The notes below the pieces were generated by a model that saw only the letters and a program-made list of their open reading frames with translations, made no database searches and had not been told where the DNA came from. Position numbers and translations under genes: made by a program. A DNA stretch of 64,000 nt from Alphaproteobacteria bacterium (GTDB lineage Bacteria; Pseudomonadota; Alphaproteobacteria; RF32; CAG-239). The DNA lies in the NCBI GenBank assembly GCA_900769705.1, contig CAAGHP010000013.1, positions 1 to 64,000 on the forward strand. The letters run 5' to 3'. Positions 41,556 to 50,002 of the stretch are shown piece after piece; the stretch's first letter is position 1, and every line of letters starts with the position of its first letter.

Positions 41556-41700
41556 ATGAGGAAATTTAGGAGAACAAAAGATTTGGCGGATATCATAAAA
41601 AAATAGGCGCAAAGAACAAAAATTAACTCAACCGCTGTTGGCTGGGTTATGTAATGTCTGTATGCGTTTTATTGTTGATTTGAAAGCGGTTAAGGAAAAC
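41556..41700 (+). pseudogene. frameshifted HTH regulator remnant (HipB/Y4mF type)
   Basis: The first frame from ATG 41556 reads KDLADIIKK and then stops after a run of A residues. Shifting frame there gives RRKEQKLTQPLLAGLCNV followed by RFIVDLKAVK. Joined, this matches the start of Y4mF/HipB-type antitoxin-like helix-turn-helix proteins, which read ...I-x-x-R-R-K-x-x-x-L-T-Q-x-x-L-A-x-L-x-x-V-x-x-R-F-I-x-D-L-E. The match then fades and no toxin gene follows. It looks like a decayed gene, cut by lolA on the other strand. Confidence 0.65.
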
Positions 41701-41762
41701 TTTTTCCCATACAACAAAGAGCAAGATTATTGCACCTTGCTCTTTGTGGCTGATTGTCTTTA

Positions 41763-42377
41763 TTATTTTCTTCTGCTGGCCGACGATGAAGAATTTTTTT
41801 CAGACTTTTTACTGAACTTAAATAAGTTTTCATCCAGCTTTTTATCTTGCTCGGCATCAAACAAAGAAATTGTCACTTCAATATTTTGCTGGTCAATAAC
41901 TTTCCATTGTTTGAGGCGGAATGGGGAGTTGTCAAAAATCAATGTAATCGGCTTAACTCCCGGAGAGTTCGGCATTTCCACCGTTACCGAGGTTTGTCCG
42001 CCGTCTTTATAAAAATCCGCAACTTTCAAATTTTTACCGTCAAATTTTATCTTATTGCTTAAAATCATCGTTGCCGGAATATCTTTGTAATCTATGTTAG
42101 TAATCTGGTCTAATTCTTTATCATTGTAGATAATATAGTCGCCGTTACCAACAATCAAAAGCGGATCCGGAGCTGTGTATTCCATGCGGATTTTGCTTGG
42201 TTTTTCAATATAAATTTTACCTTCGGCCGAACCGCCGTTGCTGGACATTTGCACAAAATCTGCTTCCAAGGTGTTGATGTTGTTCAAATAATTTTCGATT
42301 TTAGATAAATCGGCATTTTCAGCCTTAGCGGCAGTCGCACCGGCTATAAGCAAAGCAGCAAATAAAAATTTTTTCAT
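41763..42377 (-). CDS. lolA: outer-membrane lipoprotein carrier protein LolA
   Basis: A 204-residue periplasmic protein with signal peptide MKKFLFAALLIAGATAAKA. The mature domain starts with the LolA pattern (IENYLNNINTLEADFVQMSS, then GKIYIEKPSKIRMEY) and has DPLLIVGNGDYIIYND and ITLIFDNSPFRLKQWKVID. LolA ferries lipoproteins from LolCDE to the outer membrane. I start at 42377, with AAAGGAA 9 bases upstream. The C-terminal tail is Ser/Lys-rich. Several lipoproteins in this window are potential cargo. It lies downstream of a nitroreductase gene on the same strand. Confidence 0.93.
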   Translation of the reverse strand: MKKFLFAALLIAGATAAKAENADLSKIENYLNNINTLEADFVQMSSNGGSAEGKIYIEKPSKIRMEYTAPDPLLIVGNGDYIIYNDKELDQITNIDYKDIPATMILSNKIKFDGKNLKVADFYKDGGQTSVTVEMPNSPGVKPITLIFDNSPFRLKQWKVIDQQNIEVTISLFDAEQDKKLDENLFKFSKKSEKNSSSSASRRK

Positions 42378-42404
42378 ATTACAATTCCTTTGCAAAAGCG
42401 GAAA

Positions 42405-42941
42405 TTACCATTTTTCCCAGTGAACTTTTTGCGGATTATAGCGGCTGGCCGGCTGTTTTGGCTCTTCAGTCGGTACTCCCATCGGAATAATGGCAATCGG
42501 ACGCATATTTGCCGGAATATGCAGTTTTTCCTGCAGGTTTTCAATAATCAACGGCATCGGAGCAGCTCCGCAGAAACATGCGCCGTAGCCCAAGGCGTGA
42601 GCCGCCAGCAGTACGCTGTAAGCGGCAATAGTGCCGTCAACATCGGCATATGACCATTTTTCATTTTCTTTGTCGCGGTGAAAAGCTTCATCAGTGTTGC
42701 TGCAGACAATAACGGCGCATGATGCGTTTTTGGCAAACGATGTCCAAGGCTGAATTGTGCGTAGCGAAGCGAGCGTATCGGCATCTTCAAGCACCAAAAA
42801 TTCCCACGGCTGCTTATTGTGAGCAGACGGCGAATATGATGCTGCTTCTAAAATTTTTTCAATATCTTCGTGCGGAATTTTTTTTGTTGTGTCGTACATA
42901 CGAACCGAACGACGAGTTTTCAGACCTTCTAGTAATTCCAT
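42405..42941 (-). CDS. nitroreductase family protein
   Basis: A 178-residue flavoprotein. The FMN-binding N-terminus reads LLEGLKTRRSVRMYD, followed by AASYSPSAHNKQPWEF, the typical phosphate and isoalloxazine contacts; the C-terminal part has ALGYGACFCGA and IIPMGVPTEEP. Such enzymes use NAD(P)H to reduce nitroaromatics, quinones or unknown physiological substrates. AGGAGAAAA precedes the ATG. It starts 11 bases after the minus-strand gene upstream and ends 27 bases before lolA, so the three may form one operon. Confidence 0.92.
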   Translation of the reverse strand: MELLEGLKTRRSVRMYDTTKKIPHEDIEKILEAASYSPSAHNKQPWEFLVLEDADTLASLRTIQPWTSFAKNASCAVIVCSNTDEAFHRDKENEKWSYADVDGTIAAYSVLLAAHALGYGACFCGAAPMPLIIENLQEKLHIPANMRPIAIIPMGVPTEEPKQPASRYNPQKVHWEKW

Positions 42942-42952
42942 TTTATTTTCTC

Positions 42953-43552
42953 CTAATTAACAACGCGGCGTAGATTATCAATGTGTGGCAAAACATAATG
43001 TTCAATCAGCATATTGATTGATTTTGCTGCCATTTTGTCACATTGAACGATTGCGTCAAAAACATTCTTATTATCTTTTTCGGGATTGATTTTGCCGACC
43101 AGCGAACGATATACTTCGGCGAGCTGAGTTAAAGAATCGATGACCTCGGCAATATACGGCGGAACTTTTATATCTTCTTTACCGCCCCAAAAACCCTCTA
43201 CAAAACCAAGTTCGAGTTCGCTGTAACGGTTTTCGCAAACATTTATTAAATTATCGCTGTGCTCTATACGCGGCAAAACGACGCTGTTGTCCGAAACCTG
43301 CTCAAACATTTCGTCCCACAATCCCATAAAAAATTTGAAAAATAATTCGGCTTCATTTTTGGTTTCAAGACGAGGAGCCTGATTGTTTTCCCAAAAAGAG
43401 GCGATAACGTCGGTAGGGCGCAGTTCGCTGTTGGGGCTGCAGATTGCTCCGGCAAAACGCAGTTTTACAACTTCCAGCGGAGCAGGGCAATTATAGTGTT
43501 CCAAAAATTTTATGAACTTATCATCACCAATATATTTATTTTCGCTTTTCAT
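42953..43552 (-). CDS. uncharacterised protein
   Basis: A 199-residue soluble, mostly helical, acidic protein starting MKSENKYIGDDKFIKFLEHY. Conserved-looking points are the ELGFVEGFWGG segment near residue 115, which recalls the GF-x-x-G-x-W pattern of UPF0149/YecA-type proteins, and a Trp-rich middle. The resemblance is weak. It is the first gene of a probable three-gene minus-strand operon with the nitroreductase and lolA. Function unknown. Confidence 0.55.
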   Translation of the reverse strand: MKSENKYIGDDKFIKFLEHYNCPAPLEVVKLRFAGAICSPNSELRPTDVIASFWENNQAPRLETKNEAELFFKFFMGLWDEMFEQVSDNSVVLPRIEHSDNLINVCENRYSELELGFVEGFWGGKEDIKVPPYIAEVIDSLTQLAEVYRSLVGKINPEKDNKNVFDAIVQCDKMAAKSINMLIEHYVLPHIDNLRRVVN

Positions 43553-43598
43553 TTTAATATTCTTTGTATATTATACCTTTTACTGAAAGTATAATTTA

Positions 43599-43967
43599 AT
43601 GGAGTTTTTTAAATTGTCTAGTCTAAAATTAGTGATAAGCACGATATTTCTACTGATTTTGTGCGGATGCGGTATTTTAAATCCCTATATTGACCGCCGA
43701 CGCAATCCCGGAGTTCAGGATATAACCTTGCTGTATAGCGGCCCATCAAAGCCGGAAGCACCGGTTATCTGCTATAACGGTTTATGGAGCAGTGATGAGG
43801 AATTACAAGAAGTTGCTACGGCAGAGTGTATCAAGCAAGGCACCGGTGACCATGCAGAATTTTTGCAAAAAACTCACTTCGATGGCAAATTATTGCTGCC
43901 AAGCCATGCTTATTATAAATGTGTAAATAAAAAAGGAATAAAAAATGAATCTTCAACCGGAAAATAA
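43599..43967 (+). CDS. small lipoprotein upstream of argS
   Basis: A 122-residue protein with a lipobox ILCGC (Cys at about residue 23-25). The mature part contains LLYSGPSKPEAPVICYNGLW and AECIKQGTGDHAEF with three to four cysteines and ends in a basic tail. It looks like a conserved alphaproteobacterial envelope lipoprotein, but I cannot name it. Its 3' end overlaps the argS start by 23 bases, so translation of the two is likely coupled. Confidence 0.7.
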   Translation: MEFFKLSSLKLVISTIFLLILCGCGILNPYIDRRRNPGVQDITLLYSGPSKPEAPVICYNGLWSSDEELQEVATAECIKQGTGDHAEFLQKTHFDGKLLLPSHAYYKCVNKKGIKNESSTGK

Positions 43968-45696
43968 ATTAAATGCAGACTTAACAAAGATTTTTGAAAA
44001 GCTGGGCTTAGACACCCGTTTTGCCGCAGTAAAAATTTCTGACCGCGCCGATTTGAGCGATTTTCAGTGCAACGGCGCTTTGGCTTTGGCGAAAATTGCT
44101 CATAAGAACCCGCGTGAAATAGCTCAATCTATAGCTGATGAATTAAAAAACTGTCCGGAAATTGCCGCGGTTTCGGTTGACGGACCGGGGTTTATTAACA
44201 TCAAACTTACTAACGAATTTATAGCCGAAACCATGGATAAAATGGCGGCTGACGAGCGCTTAGGCTGCGGTATGATTGAAAAACCGCATAAGGTTGTTTT
44301 GGATTTCGGTGGTCCGAATGTGGCAAAAGAAATGCACGTCGGCCATTTGCGTTCAGGCGTCATTGGAGAAAGTATTCAGCGTATTGAGCGTTTTGCCGGC
44401 AATGACGTTGTTTCCGATGTTCACTTGGGCGATTGGGGTACTCCGATGGGTATGATTTTGGCCGAAATTATACATCAAGACGGCGATTTATCCAAGGTAA
44501 ATAATTATAATATCGAAGAAATTACCGTATTTTATAAAAAAGCCAATATCCGCTGCAAAGAAGATGAAGCCGCCAAAGAAACGGCACGCAAAATTACCGC
44601 TGCCCTGCAGGAGGGTAATCCGGAATATCGCAAAGCGTGGCAGCATTTGCGCAGCGAATCGGTAAATGCCATTAAAAAGAATTATGAACAGCTGGACGTA
44701 CATTTTGATTTGTGGTGGGGTGAAAGCGATGCTCACGAAACTTGCGGAGAGATTGTAAAACTGGCGCGTGAAAAAGGCATTTCCGAAGTTGATAACGGTG
44801 CCGAGATTATCCGTTTGGAAGAAGGCAATAAACCAAAACCACCGGTAATTTTGATTAAATCAGACGGCGGTTATACCTATCACACCACTGATATCGCCAC
44901 CATCAAAATGCGTGTTGACCAGCTGCAGGCTGAGGAAATTGTTTATTTTACCGACAGCCGCCAAGCCCTGCACTTTGAACAGGTGTTTGAAGGCGTGGCC
45001 AAGCTCGGTATCGCTCCAAATGTTGAATTAGAGCATATTGTGTTCGGTACGGTCAACGGTGCTGATGGCAAGCCTTTCAAAACCCGTGACGGCGGCGTGA
45101 TGAATTTGGAAACCTTGATAGAAATGTCCAAGGATAAAGTCCGCCAATCACTGCCAAAAGCCGGAGAAGTTGAAGGTTACGGTGAAGCGGAAATTGAAAA
45201 GCTGGTTTCGCAAATCGCCGTTGCCGCCATCAAATTCCAAGATTTGAAAAATACCATTGCTTCCGGCTATGTTTTTGAACTTGAAGATTTCGCTAAATTT
45301 GAAGGTAAAACTGGTCCGTACATTCAATATGCCGTAGCTCGCATAAATTCAATTTTACGAAAAGCAAAAACTCAGAATCTGACCGAAGGAAAAATAATAC
45401 TGGAAGCGGCCGAAGAACGCACCTTAGCCTTAAAACTGGCGCAGATAAACAGTGTGATTATGCGCGCCTTAAAAGACAAAGAGCCAAGCATTATCGCCGA
45501 TTATGCCTACACTTTGGCGCAAACATTCAGCACTTTTTACAACGCTTGCCCGATTATGACTGCCGATACGCAAGAGCTGGCGGCCTCTCGTTTGAAAATG
45601 GCTAAATTGGTGCGCGACGTGCTGACCTTAATGCTGTATTTATTGGGTATTGAAGCACCGGAAGTTATGCTTAAAGCCGCAAATCAAGGAGAATAA
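43945..45696 (+). CDS. argS: arginyl-tRNA synthetase
   Basis: A 583-residue class I synthetase of normal length. The N-terminal additional domain (residues 1-95) recognises the tRNA elbow. The HIGH-type motif is AKEMHVGHLRSGVIG near residue 130; the KMSKS-like loop is degenerate (LIEMSKDKVRQ), as is common for ArgRS; the C-terminal DALR anticodon-binding domain begins with FEGKTGPYIQYAVARI. AAGGAA precedes the ATG. It overlaps a lipoprotein gene and is followed after one base by a DUF2157 gene. Three tRNA-Arg genes lie in the same window. Confidence 0.97.
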   Translation: MNLQPENKLNADLTKIFEKLGLDTRFAAVKISDRADLSDFQCNGALALAKIAHKNPREIAQSIADELKNCPEIAAVSVDGPGFINIKLTNEFIAETMDKMAADERLGCGMIEKPHKVVLDFGGPNVAKEMHVGHLRSGVIGESIQRIERFAGNDVVSDVHLGDWGTPMGMILAEIIHQDGDLSKVNNYNIEEITVFYKKANIRCKEDEAAKETARKITAALQEGNPEYRKAWQHLRSESVNAIKKNYEQLDVHFDLWWGESDAHETCGEIVKLAREKGISEVDNGAEIIRLEEGNKPKPPVILIKSDGGYTYHTTDIATIKMRVDQLQAEEIVYFTDSRQALHFEQVFEGVAKLGIAPNVELEHIVFGTVNGADGKPFKTRDGGVMNLETLIEMSKDKVRQSLPKAGEVEGYGEAEIEKLVSQIAVAAIKFQDLKNTIASGYVFELEDFAKFEGKTGPYIQYAVARINSILRKAKTQNLTEGKIILEAAEERTLALKLAQINSVIMRALKDKEPSIIADYAYTLAQTFSTFYNACPIMTADTQELAASRLKMAKLVRDVLTLMLYLLGIEAPEVMLKAANQGE

Positions 45697-45697
45697 A

Positions 45698-46915
45698 ATG
45701 GAAAAAATAACAACACAAACGCCGGAAAAATTGCACGATGAAAATTATTGGCTGATGATTTTAGCCTATTTTTCCGCTTTTTTAATCGGCTTGGGAATTA
45801 TCGCTTTGGTTGCCGCCAACTGGGAACAAATTCCAAACAATGTAAAACTCGGCGGCGCAATAGTTTTGATGATAGCCAACGCTTCTGCGGTGATACTATC
45901 TATGAAATTCAAAAAAAACATACTGACTCAAGTGCTGTGCGGAGTATTCGCCGCTTTGATTATGGCGGTAATCGGACTGATTGGGCAAATATTCCAACTG
46001 CGTTCAGATGTCAGCGGAGCTTGCCTGTTGTGGGCGTTGTGCGCTTGGCCGCTGTTTTTAATCACGCCGCGTCTGCTCTGGCTTTGGATACCGCTGCTTT
46101 TTGTCGGCACAAAATCATTCACGCTCTATAACACTTTTGCTGAAGATATATTGATAATTGACAGAGGCTGGAAATATGCTCCGACAAATGGCATCTGCAG
46201 CCTGCTTGTTTTTTATGGCTTAATTTTTGCCTATGAACTTTGGATGCTTTACGCCAAACCGGCAAATAAAACCGTAGAACGTCCGCTGCGTTTTTATTGC
46301 GGAACTTTGCTGCTGTCGGCCGCTCCGCTAAGCTGTCGTCCCTTGTTTACCAATGTTGACTTTGCTCAAATTCCGTGGTCAACTATTGCTCTGTCTTCTT
46401 ACGGATATATTTTAGCGGCGATGCTTATTTATGCTTTAAACCGCAAGCATGGTAGAGTTAGCTTTATGCCGTATTTTTTGCTGGGATTTCTGATTGAAGG
46501 CGTGCTGTTGAAACTGGATATTCTTCATGATAATGTAGAGTCCGTTTTGGCTCTTACCAGCTTATTGCTGATGTGGGGTTACGCTTATTATCACAAAATG
46601 CCGCGTTTCAGATATTTGATTTTGTTTGCGATGCTGGTGTGGTTTTTCGCCACTTTCAGTTGGGATGTCTTTAACCTTATTCCGTCTTTGCTTATCTGCG
46701 CGGCTTTGGCTGTTTACGCCTATCTGAACAACAGCCGCCGCTTGTTTAATGTGGCAGTGTTGGCAGCGGTTATACGTCTACTCTACTATTATGCCGACGC
46801 AAGCAATTTAACCTATTTAGGAATATATCTGATTGGCTCCGGCTTGCTGTTGCTGGCAACGATTTTTGCTCTGGTTAAATATGGTAAGTTATTGTGGGAG
46901 AAAAAACATGACTAA
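45698..46915 (+). CDS. DUF2157 membrane protein
   Basis: A 405-residue polytopic protein. The N-terminus (residues 1-35) is soluble; at least ten hydrophobic segments follow, starting LAYFSAFLIGLGIIALVAAN and the W-x-x-I-P-x-x-x-K-L turn that mark DUF2157. The function of the family is unknown. I start at 45698, with AAGGAG 7 bases upstream, because the longer frame from 45650 overlaps argS. It overlaps the following gene by 8 bases, and such DUF2157-GDYXXLXY pairs recur in bacteria. Confidence 0.88.
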   Translation: MEKITTQTPEKLHDENYWLMILAYFSAFLIGLGIIALVAANWEQIPNNVKLGGAIVLMIANASAVILSMKFKKNILTQVLCGVFAALIMAVIGLIGQIFQLRSDVSGACLLWALCAWPLFLITPRLLWLWIPLLFVGTKSFTLYNTFAEDILIIDRGWKYAPTNGICSLLVFYGLIFAYELWMLYAKPANKTVERPLRFYCGTLLLSAAPLSCRPLFTNVDFAQIPWSTIALSSYGYILAAMLIYALNRKHGRVSFMPYFLLGFLIEGVLLKLDILHDNVESVLALTSLLLMWGYAYYHKMPRFRYLILFAMLVWFFATFSWDVFNLIPSLLICAALAVYAYLNNSRRLFNVAVLAAVIRLLYYYADASNLTYLGIYLIGSGLLLLATIFALVKYGKLLWEKKHD

Positions 46916-47312
46916 ATTTGCTAAAATTTGCGCTATTTTATTGTTTGTGCCGGTTGTAATTTTGTCGGTGTATATGCTGCAGCTGACATATTTAACCCAT
47001 TTTGAAAAAGTAGAAATTGCGGTAGAAGGCTATGACCCCAAAGACTTTTTTTCCGGTTATTATGTCGCTCTGCAGCCGAATTGGCAAAAAACCGATTGCA
47101 CTCAGTTTAAGGATAACGCTTGCCCTAAAAAAGAATTTGCCGAAGTTTATTCTTTTTATGTAAAAGAAGACACAGCCAAAAGGCTGGAAAAAGCCGTGGC
47201 TGCTAAAAATGTGGTGCTGGAATTTTCATATCAATCCGGTTATCAGCCATTGATTACAAACTTAAAAGTAGACGGCGTGTCTTATAAAGATTATCTGGAA
47301 GAAGATAACTGA
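46908..47312 (+). CDS. GDYXXLXY domain protein
   Basis: A 134-residue protein with one N-terminal membrane segment (residues 8-28) and a periplasmic domain whose key motif reads YDPKDFFSGYYVALQP, the local form of Y-D-P-R-D-x-x-x-G-D-Y-V-x-L. Here the Gly-Asp-Tyr is Gly-Tyr-Tyr. The family is linked to DUF2157 proteins, as here, and its function is not known. TGGGAG lies about 9 bases before the ATG, inside the end of the upstream gene. Confidence 0.85.
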   Translation: MTKFAKICAILLFVPVVILSVYMLQLTYLTHFEKVEIAVEGYDPKDFFSGYYVALQPNWQKTDCTQFKDNACPKKEFAEVYSFYVKEDTAKRLEKAVAAKNVVLEFSYQSGYQPLITNLKVDGVSYKDYLEEDN

Positions 47313-47398
47313 AAATACTTCTAGACAAATATAAAATTTTGGACTAAAATATGAGGCATAAAGTTTATCATTATGTCTCATTTTAATTTTTATGCCTT

Positions 47399-47620
47399 AT
47401 GAAAAAGTTTTTATTTTTCTTGTTTGCGGCTATAAGTATTTTTACTTTAAGCAGTTGCGGCAGTATAGGTGTTGAGCTCATTGAGCCTTATTCATACTAC
47501 CCTGATGGGTATTACAGTAATCCTTACGGCACGGTAATCTATTACGACACTCCGGTTTTTACCAGATACTCTTACCCGCCGCCACCTCCGCCAAGACCTC
47601 ATCGTCATCATCATCGCTGA
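47399..47620 (+). CDS. small lipoprotein with Pro/His-rich tail
   Basis: A 73-residue protein with signal peptide and a lipobox-like LSSC (Cys at residue 20). The middle is Tyr/Pro-rich (YSYYPDGYYSNPYG), and the C-terminus reads YPPPPPPRPHRHHHR, which could bind metal. The leader is AU-rich and lacks a Shine-Dalgarno sequence. It ends in a strong terminator. Short lipoproteins with such tails are common in Proteobacteria and have no assigned role. Confidence 0.65.
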   Translation: MKKFLFFLFAAISIFTLSSCGSIGVELIEPYSYYPDGYYSNPYGTVIYYDTPVFTRYSYPPPPPPRPHRHHHR

Positions 47621-47631
47621 TGATATTATAT

Positions 47632-47670
47632 AAAAAATCCCTTTCTGTAAAAACAGAAGGGGATTTTTTT
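47632..47670. terminator. bidirectional terminator
   Basis: AAAAAATCCCTTTCTGT, loop AAAA, ACAGAAGGGGATTTTTTT between convergent genes. Confidence 0.92.
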
Positions 47671-47678
47671 GCAGGCAC

Positions 47679-48773
47679 TTACTGAACAGTGCGTTTTAAT
47701 ACTTCAAGTATCAGGCGTTGCGTAAACTTGCTATCCGTTTTGTTGTTTGCCAAATAAATCTCCACATAATCAAAGCGGCAGTTATTTACCCAATGCATCA
47801 AAACAGAACTATCCAGCTGCTGATGTTCGGCCAAAGCCAGCATTTCAGAATGAGCGTTACGCTCAAGCAAAATGTCAATAACTTGTTTGTCAAGTTTGTT
47901 TTGCTCTGTAATTAGCCTTTGAATTTCAGCCATATTGCCTTTTTTAACAATGGCAAGCTGAGCCTCAGCACAAAGTTCATTGTTGACATCAAGCATACTC
48001 ATAACCGCATTATGTCCGAGTGTTTTGGCTATTTCCAGCTGAATTTCAGGACATTCGACACCATCGTTGTAGATAAAATCATCCAGCATATCAATGTTAT
48101 CGGCATATTTGTGCAGATATTTTATGGCAGCCGGCACAGACAGTGCATAATGTTCGGCAATCCAGCCGGTAGCTTCTTCGCAGCCGCTGTCAACAATCGC
48201 ATCAAAAATGATACTGGCATAAACACGGTCCGTGCGGAACATTGCTTTTATCATCCGGTCATTTTTGCGGTCGATAATCGCCAGCATTTGGTCTTGAGTC
48301 AGCGTGTCGGCGCAGTTCATGATAATTTCAGCGGCATTTTGCGGGCTGTAATGTTGCAGAACATACTGTAAATCGGCATCAGTCAAGAAAAGCATTTTTC
48401 GTTTTGCCAAAGCAAGGCAGGCCATAACGTGTCCTTCTTGAATAATAATGTCTGCAGGTACATATTTTCCATAGTCGCAAAGTGCTTTGATTTCTACACC
48501 GATATTGCGTTCAACAATTTTTTTATTGATAGAATCAATAACGGCAAAACCGCTTTTTATCATGGCGACAATTTCATCAGTGTTGCCGCGGTTGAGCAAA
48601 GCTTTTTGTGCTGGTTTGGCAAAAGGCTTTTCGTCATTGTGCAAACGCTTCATGATGTGTTCATGCTTTCCGTTCAAAACCAGATACAAATCGTTTACTT
48701 CCAGACGTGTGCAGATATATGTCCATAACTGCAAAATCAACGCCCAAACCCATCTAAAAAATTTAGCTAACAT
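47679..48773 (-). CDS. alpha-helical repeat protein, unknown function
   Basis: A 364-residue protein. After an N-terminal hydrophobic stretch (FFRWVWALILQLWTYI) it is built of short helices in a repeated pattern of about 24-36 residues, e.g. CPEIQLEIAKTLGHNAVMS followed by CAEAQLAIVKKGNMAEIQ, which resembles LRV or HEAT-like repeats. Alphaproteobacterial DUF2336 proteins share this look, but I cannot confirm the family. It may be a scaffold near the membrane. It has a TTGACA promoter and an AU-rich leader without Shine-Dalgarno sequence. Confidence 0.6.
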   Translation of the reverse strand: MLAKFFRWVWALILQLWTYICTRLEVNDLYLVLNGKHEHIMKRLHNDEKPFAKPAQKALLNRGNTDEIVAMIKSGFAVIDSINKKIVERNIGVEIKALCDYGKYVPADIIIQEGHVMACLALAKRKMLFLTDADLQYVLQHYSPQNAAEIIMNCADTLTQDQMLAIIDRKNDRMIKAMFRTDRVYASIIFDAIVDSGCEEATGWIAEHYALSVPAAIKYLHKYADNIDMLDDFIYNDGVECPEIQLEIAKTLGHNAVMSMLDVNNELCAEAQLAIVKKGNMAEIQRLITEQNKLDKQVIDILLERNAHSEMLALAEHQQLDSSVLMHWVNNCRFDYVEIYLANNKTDSKFTQRLILEVLKRTVQ

Positions 48774-48813
48774 AAAAATAAAAATTAAAGTTAATAATAA
48801 AATGATAAATTCT

Positions 48814-48842
48814 AATTTAATCTAAAACATGTTTTTTGTCAA
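48814..48842 (-). promoter_or_regulatory. consensus promoter for the helical repeat gene
   Basis: On the minus strand TTGACA, a 17-base spacer and TAAATT, then the leader ATTATTAACTTTAATTTTTA before the ATG. Confidence 0.7.
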
Positions 48843-48890
48843 GAATAGAAAGAAAATATTGCTTTTCTGTATAAAAAATTTGTTATTTGC

Positions 48891-48919
48891 TTGCTTTTAG
48901 GATTCAGGTTTCTTAATAT
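48891..48919 (+). promoter_or_regulatory. promoter for the gene at 48956
   Basis: TTGCTT, a 17-base spacer and TAATAT, 36 bases upstream of the ATG. Confidence 0.6.
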
Positions 48920-48955
48920 CTTGACTAGTAAATCATTTTTCGAAAGGAGAAAAAT

Positions 48956-49273
48956 ATGAAAAAATTGTTAGTACTTGCTGCTGTTGCTGTTTTGGCTGCC
49001 GGTGCCGCTCAGGCAAAAACTGATTTGGTTTCGGTCGCACAGCAGGCTCAAAACAAAATTGACAGCTTAACTCAGGCTAATGAAGATGCAAAAGCAAATT
49101 TTGAAGCCAAGAAAAAAGAACTTGAAGCTAAGCAAGAAGCTAAAAAGAAGGAATTAGCCGAAAAACAGGCTGCTCAAAAAGCCGAACGCGAAGCTAAAGC
49201 TGCAGAGCAGAAAAAAGCTTTTGAAGATACTAAAAATTCGTTGAATAATCTTAAAAATTCTTTCTCAAAATAA
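48956..49273 (+). CDS. secreted coiled-coil protein
   Basis: A 105-residue protein with a clear signal peptide (MKKLLVLAAVAVLAAGAAQA). The mature 85 residues are almost entirely Lys, Glu, Ala and Gln in an amphipathic pattern (KKKELEAKQEAKKKELAEKQ), a continuous coiled coil, ending in NSLNNLKNSFSK. A strong AAAGGAG lies 7 bases before the ATG, and a promoter is visible, so it is probably highly expressed. It is probably periplasmic; a structural or chaperone-like role is possible, but the composition alone says little. Confidence 0.7.
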   Translation: MKKLLVLAAVAVLAAGAAQAKTDLVSVAQQAQNKIDSLTQANEDAKANFEAKKKELEAKQEAKKKELAEKQAAQKAEREAKAAEQKKAFEDTKNSLNNLKNSFSK

Positions 49274-49290
49274 GTAGTAATGAGGCGCGG

Positions 49291-49483
49291 CTAGCTGGTA
49301 TCTGCTAGGGATTTTTGCACTCATGTACTAGTTTGTACACATCGCTTAAAAATCCCATCGCATCTACACACGCTATCCGAGCCTCAGAGAGTTAGAGCCG
49401 GTTGTGCTCTTATACTAGTTTGTACACGGCGCAAAAAAAGTTAATGCGTATTAGCCGTATTATTCGAGTCTTTGATGGTTTTG
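49291..49483 (+). repeat. dispersed terminator-associated intergenic repeat, copy A
   Basis: Begins CTAGCTGGTATCTGCTAGGG, then an arm GGGATTTTT pairs with AAAAATCCC around a GTAC...GTAC core, then CGCATCTACACACGCTATCC. It closely matches 61544-61632. A second part (49421-49455) matches the fragment after rlmE. The repeat leads into the terminator at 49485. No gene is present in 49274-49644. Confidence 0.85.
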
Positions 49484-49484
49484 A

Positions 49485-49519
49485 GCCGGTTGCTTGAAAA
49501 CAGCAGCCGGTATTTTTTT
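49485..49519 (+). terminator. terminator at the end of repeat copy A
   Basis: GCCGGTTGC, a 9-base loop, GCAGCCGG, then TATTTTTTT. The same stem ends copies B and C of the repeat. Confidence 0.85.
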
Positions 49520-49644
49520 ACTTACAAAAATTTGTTATTCTATTATCCTAAATATTTAGATAGGCAATAGTCTGTGTTGAAAGTAAGTGTCAAATAAAAA
49601 AAATCTCCGGCTTTATGAAAAGGCGGAGATAAAATAGTTACCGG

Positions 49645-49923
49645 TCAGTCAAAATGGATTTCCCAGTGGTAGTTCGACGGCACTTTCGGGACAAATTTGT
49701 AGCCGATTGTTTTGTTGCCTTTGCTAATGATGAACCAGTTACCGGGAACGGCGTTGAAAATTTTAAGAACCGGTCTTTTCTCAACAAACCAAACATGCTT
49801 ATGAAGATAGCGTCCGTTCATGGTCATGTTTTCGTGCCTGTGTCTGACATGCTGACCATTTTCGAGCTTGATTGAAATAACTTTGTTTTCAGTCAGCTCA
49901 TTGAGTTCAAATTTCTGTAACAT
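49645..49923 (-). CDS. uncharacterised small protein
   Basis: A 92-residue soluble, basic protein, likely beta-rich, with several His and Trp (HVRHRHENM, then LHKHVWFVEKRPV, then NYHWEIHFD). No family recognised. The ATG is preceded by an AU-rich leader (AAAACTTATAATT) without Shine-Dalgarno sequence. It stands alone. Confidence 0.55.
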   Translation of the reverse strand: MLQKFELNELTENKVISIKLENGQHVRHRHENMTMNGRYLHKHVWFVEKRPVLKIFNAVPGNWFIISKGNKTIGYKFVPKVPSNYHWEIHFD

Positions 49924-50002
49924 AATTATAAGTTTTATTGAAATAAAATAATAAAAGAATTGCTATCTTATAGCTTAGGAAAAGCAAAAAGTAAAGAGCT
50001 TT

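Noticed and set aside
41638..42012. A 124-codon plus-strand frame covering the end of lolA
   Set aside because: Only its first 20 codons make sense, as part of the frameshifted HTH remnant; the rest is antisense to lolA.
49291..49520. CRISPR array
   Set aside because: The repeats are dispersed through the window, not arranged with regular spacers, and no cas gene is present.
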